A DNA stretch of 11,262 nt, taken from positions 1 through 11,262 of the forward strand of contig NW_019174160.1 of the NCBI RefSeq assembly GCF_001642475.1, written 5' to 3'. Both the position numbers and the translations under genes were made by a program. Positions 8,274 to 11,262 of the stretch are shown here, piece after piece. The stretch's first letter is position 1. Each line of letters starts with the position of its first letter. This DNA is from Fonsecaea monophora (Eukaryota > Ascomycota > Eurotiomycetes > Chaetothyriales > Herpotrichiellaceae). Under the pieces are notes generated by a model. That model ran no database searches. It was given only the letters and a program-made list of their open reading frames with translations, and was not told the origin of the DNA.

Positions 8274-10214
8274 CTAGCTGTACAACTCCAAGAAATCAAC
8301 ACTCGCATTCTTCTCTATCATGACGGTGCGGACATGGGCCTCACTCCGCGGCTTGATTTGTACCTTGAACGGCCTTGGAAACATGGCGGTTCCGAACATG
8401 TAATCGTGCGTATCGATGGGAATTGGCTGCTTGGTTAATGTCTTGAGAGAACTCGAAGGCCCAGAGCAACTTTGCACAAATGCACCACATGCTCCGTTCA
8501 GCAAGATGGATTCCCGATTCCCGGGCACATCCGTCTCCCGGCGCCGTAGCCGAAGTGGTCTCTGGGGCTCCCAGTCATGACTAATATAATACCGGCACAG
8601 TCGTTGGCCAATCGGATATAGCCAATATAGCGATCTAGGTTGAAGTCGTCTTCGTTCTTAAACAGGTTCTCGTCATGGTGCATGGCCCAAGAGGCGATTT
8701 GGATAATGGCGCCTTTGGGAATAAACATGTTTTCATACCAATCATCTATCTCGAGTTGGTCAGATCGTGTCCGGTGAGTGACAGACAGCTTGCTTCACTT
8801 ACCTTCTTTCAGGGCGTGAGGAAGGGCGGTTGGCGATCTGCACGACAATTGAGTCAAATGGTCGGTCTCATGGTCACATACGTGGAGCAATTGGAACTCA
8901 CGTTGGCTGCCAGTGCATTCCCTCCTTGACAATGGCGTTCACATATGGCATTTTCTGGAAATCTGTCCACTTGGGTGATCTCTCGGTACCACACACAGCA
9001 TCGACTTCTTTACGTCCTTTCTCCTGAACCTCGGGGTGAAGTGCAAAGGCCAGAATCAGAGTGCAGATCTGGGACGCAGTGGTATCTGCCGAGCCTTCCA
9101 TCACTTCACCCATCAGCAAGTTGAACCCTCGTTGGGTGAATGGGAAACCCTTTCTCTCATATTCGTCGAGAAGGTGCTCGATGATACAGTCGCGGCGAAT
9201 GCCTTGCGCCCGGCGCTTTTCGACTCTGGCTCGTGCTTCTGTCCATGCAGCTTCTGTCAATTTTCACTTGCCTTCAAAGCTCACCGGAATCCATTTCAAG
9301 AATGGGGACATCTCCACTGGTGGGCTGGCCCCGGGCTCCATGACGGTGGATAAGTGATGATTCATGTATCAATACTTCCTGATGCTTTCACAGATTACAC
9401 TTACCATTTCCACGACATCGTAAACAGTCTAATAAAGCATGAGCGTGCTGAGACGAGGAAAGCGTGGGAACTCAGACCTTGCATGGCACCAAAAGCTCTC
9501 ATGCGTGGGAGCACCCTGACCACAGAGAATGCTACTCCCAGAAGACGTTGTGTATCGTCGAACCAGCTTACTGAAGCTTTTAGGATACTCCAATAAGCTT
9601 TCCATGAAGACTGTCACCCTGTTTTCGAGAGACGGGGGTCAGGAACTCTGTGTGCCGGGCAAACACGAGCGGACTCACTCTGCTACTTGTACCTTCAAAT
9701 GCTTCTCGTCCAGCATTTTCGGCGAAAAGTTGTGAGCAACAACCTTCCACTTCTCCCTCCACTCGGCGGTTGCAGGAGACAAGGAGAGCAGGCCGCCCCC
9801 GCTGAGCAAGTGACCCGTGTATATTTCTGGACGATCGGAATAGATCTTACTCTTCTTGTCTAGGAGATCGTGAACAGCCTTTCGATCGCAGAGAACGACC
9901 ATGTTGGCCGGTCCCCAGCTTGAGCGAGAACACCGAGCCGTATTCTTTGGCCCATTCTCGAAACCTACCCTCTTATCAGACAGAGCCATGGGATTCGCAG
10001 ATGCCATGAAACCGGCCAGGGAGAGAAGGACCTCCTGCATGAACATCCCGGTCCGAGGGATCATGTGGACGTTGCGCAAGATGGGGATGGTTGGTGGTCC
10101 AGGGCCCATACGCGGATCTCGCTTTCCAATCTGGAGGATTCGATAGACGGCTAACACGGCCAGGGAGCAAAGCAGCCCTGCTACGGCCGGGCTCGGGCTC
10201 GTGATGGTCATCAT
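8274..10214 (-). pseudogene. Cytochrome P450 pseudogene (seven exons)
   Basis: Parts of a microsomal P450 of a type often annotated in fungi as O-methylsterigmatocystin oxidoreductase-like follow in order: N-terminal membrane anchor and GPGPP hinge (10214-10032), FREWAKEYG to the KVQVAE region (9969-9679), 9618-9483, 9428-9405, a long exon from near 9341 to 8902 with I-helix GSADTT, 8837-8803, and 8745-8277 with the haem motif FGYGAGRRMCPG (8519-8554) and the stop at 8276-8274. Lesions: an extra G in GGGG 9913-9916; weak donor GTCCTT at 10031; GC donor at 9482; no acceptor before the exon at 9341; TGA at 9266-9264; the ExxR arginine replaced by His (8915-8913); a net 9-base insertion between 8564 and 8590; a 7-bp duplication 8509-8522; a frameshift near 8425-8445. 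Two introns (8901-8838, 8802-8746) and 9678-9619 remain canonical. The substrate is unknown. Lesions this numerous and varied argue for a true pseudogene rather than read errors. Confidence 0.85.
8509..8522 (-). repeat. 7-bp tandem duplication in the P450 haem-loop coding sequence
   Basis: gattccc occurs twice head to tail. Directly after CPG-I, removing one copy brings the conserved HLAERSMW segment back in frame; with both copies the frame ends in a TGA at once. It is typical of a replication-slippage lesion. Confidence 0.85.
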
Positions 10215-10638
10215 CGCTGCTGCGTCTCGTATACGAGCCCGTCTTTGTGCCTGAATTGACTGAATTGAGAAATAAAGTGGTGTTTGAGCACCAATGGCAC
10301 AGCAAAATCGATTTCTTGGACTGTTAATAAGATCAAACAGACAATATATCAATACATTTGAGAAACGGTCAAATTTGCGAGCACAATTATATCAGATCCG
10401 GACGACCGATCTGAACATAATTCCTACCTACTATATCCCAGCGAGGAGCCCAAGAGTTCAACCCAAGTGGATCTCGGGCCTCTTGACTCGATTCTCCCGT
10501 TTTCTCCTCGCTTTATATGGCTCCAAAATGTCGAATCCATGCTGAGATACGCCTTGGTCTCAGCTGTTTCGGAACTTAGTCGACATGTCTAACACCTACA
10601 TGAACAGCACTTTACGGTTTCGAGTCGGTGTCGGGGTT

Positions 10639-10655
10639 CGGACTCGCGGGATCCG
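10639..10655. promoter_or_regulatory. CGG-N11-CCG: possible zinc-cluster factor site
   Basis: An inverted pair of CGG triplets separated by 11 bases has the spacing known for Gal4-class Zn2Cys6 regulators. It lies about 425 bp upstream of the P450 start in a region rich in CGG, TCGG and CCG, so it may well be chance. Confidence 0.2.
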
Positions 10656-11179
10656 AACTCGCAAGGTCCGGAGATTTTGCCTCAGTCAGTCCTTGAATGA
10701 ATCCGTTTCCATTCTTCACAGGAACCCCTTCGCAAGTGCGTCAACAGTAGGTCAGACCGAATTATCATAACATTGCCAGTGGCGCTTTGAGCAATGCGTC
10801 TCGTACGGCGCGCATCTCGACAGCAACAAAATACCAGTTATGCTGCCCTAACAAGCATTGTCGACTCTCCAGGGATAAATTGTTCTGGCAGGAACCCTGT
10901 CTCGCACATTTGTTGCGTTCATATTTGCCTATTCCACGCCCACAGAGTCTCGATGGCCTGACAATATCAGAACAAACCCTTCATTCTGTACAAACACGCG
11001 ATTATGGTACACGCATTCTATCCCCAAGACGCTGCATTGAGCAAGTCAACATACCAAAGATTCCACTGCAGTTTAGAAAACGTTCACTCGCGGTCTACCG
11101 CCGTCTCATACCTGGCTCTTATACCCCTCTGACCCTTCCGGAGATCTACCCTGTGTAAGACTCGGTTGCCGCCGGATCC

Positions 11180-11262
11180 TTGAACACAAACACAATCCAC
11201 ACACTCAACAACAGCCACACACACAACAAATAACGACGAACACAGCAGTCCAGCGGTGCCAA
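11180..11262 (+). promoter_or_regulatory. Possible CA-rich 5' leader of a gene off the right edge
   Basis: The last ~80 bases are dominated by ACA, CAA and CACA runs with few T, as in many fungal 5' untranslated leaders immediately before the ATG. It would belong to a plus-strand gene starting beyond the window. No coding sequence is visible inside. Confidence 0.35.

Larger units (their letters stand above)
10215..11262. other. P450 upstream region and right-hand non-coding stretch
   Basis: The part next to 10214 would be the former P450 promoter and leader; the open frame continuing upstream of the P450 ATG starts at TTG and looks like untranslated sequence. A short inverted repeat GCTGAGA/TCTCAGC lies at 10541-10564, and a CGG-N11-CCG pair at 10639-10655. 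The frames between 10585 and 11158 have no ATG-started, protein-like content that I can support. Confidence 0.4.

Noticed and set aside
9264..9300. A 31-nt intron (GTGAGC..ACAG) removing the in-frame TGA from the P450 exon.
   Set aside because: It is far below the usable length for fungal introns. Reading the TGA as a mutated tryptophan codon in a GKWK-like segment is simpler.
10212..10352. Extension of the P450 N-terminus upstream to 10352.
   Set aside because: The extension starts at TTG and lacks P450-like sequence. The ATG pair at 10214 directly precedes the hydrophobic anchor.
10631..10680. Possible tRNA B-box (ggttcggactc and the reverse-strand gttcggatcc).
   Set aside because: The invariant A after TTCG is missing, no A-box lies at the right distance, and no cloverleaf can be folded by eye.

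Overview
The window looks like nuclear DNA of a filamentous ascomycete (Pezizomycotina). The introns I can trace are 54-74 nt, mostly GT..AG, with CTGAC-like branch sites. Genes are widely spaced, 5' regions are pyrimidine-rich and CA-rich, and the recognisable proteins belong to typical fungal families. Because this is a eukaryote, frames opening at GTG or TTG were not accepted as genes.

Layout: 1-1800 has no gene I can support. 1800-3540 holds a pyrimidine-rich tract, a 12-copy TGA microsatellite and one possible small plus-strand exon with a single membrane helix (3008-3409). 3410-3998 is 3' flank. 3999-7888 (minus) is the main gene: a fungal NLR with a PNP/UDP nucleoside-phosphorylase-like domain, an NB-ARC ATPase and eight 42-residue TPRs, predicted at 1271 aa with one 74-nt intron after a short first exon. 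7889-8273 is the shared spacer, with a perfect 12-bp inverted repeat. 8274-10214 (minus) is a decayed seven-exon cytochrome P450 gene, with frameshifts, a 7-bp duplication, an in-frame stop, damaged splice sites and loss of the ExxR arginine. 10215-11262 is non-coding; its CA-rich end looks like the leader of a plus-strand gene beyond the right edge. The first ~55 bases look, on the minus strand, like the leader of a gene beyond the left edge.

How it fits together: the NLR is the one apparently intact, functional gene. By family knowledge it is an intracellular immune or incompatibility receptor: the TPRs sense, the NB-ARC switches, and the PNP-like domain is the likely effector, possibly an ATP nucleosidase like those described in bacterial antiphage defence and in some eukaryotic NLR-like proteins. 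The P450 is probably an unrelated dead neighbour. An intact NLR next to a gene relic and low-content DNA, between what may be two outward-facing genes, suggests an accessory, fast-turnover locus; that last step is inference.
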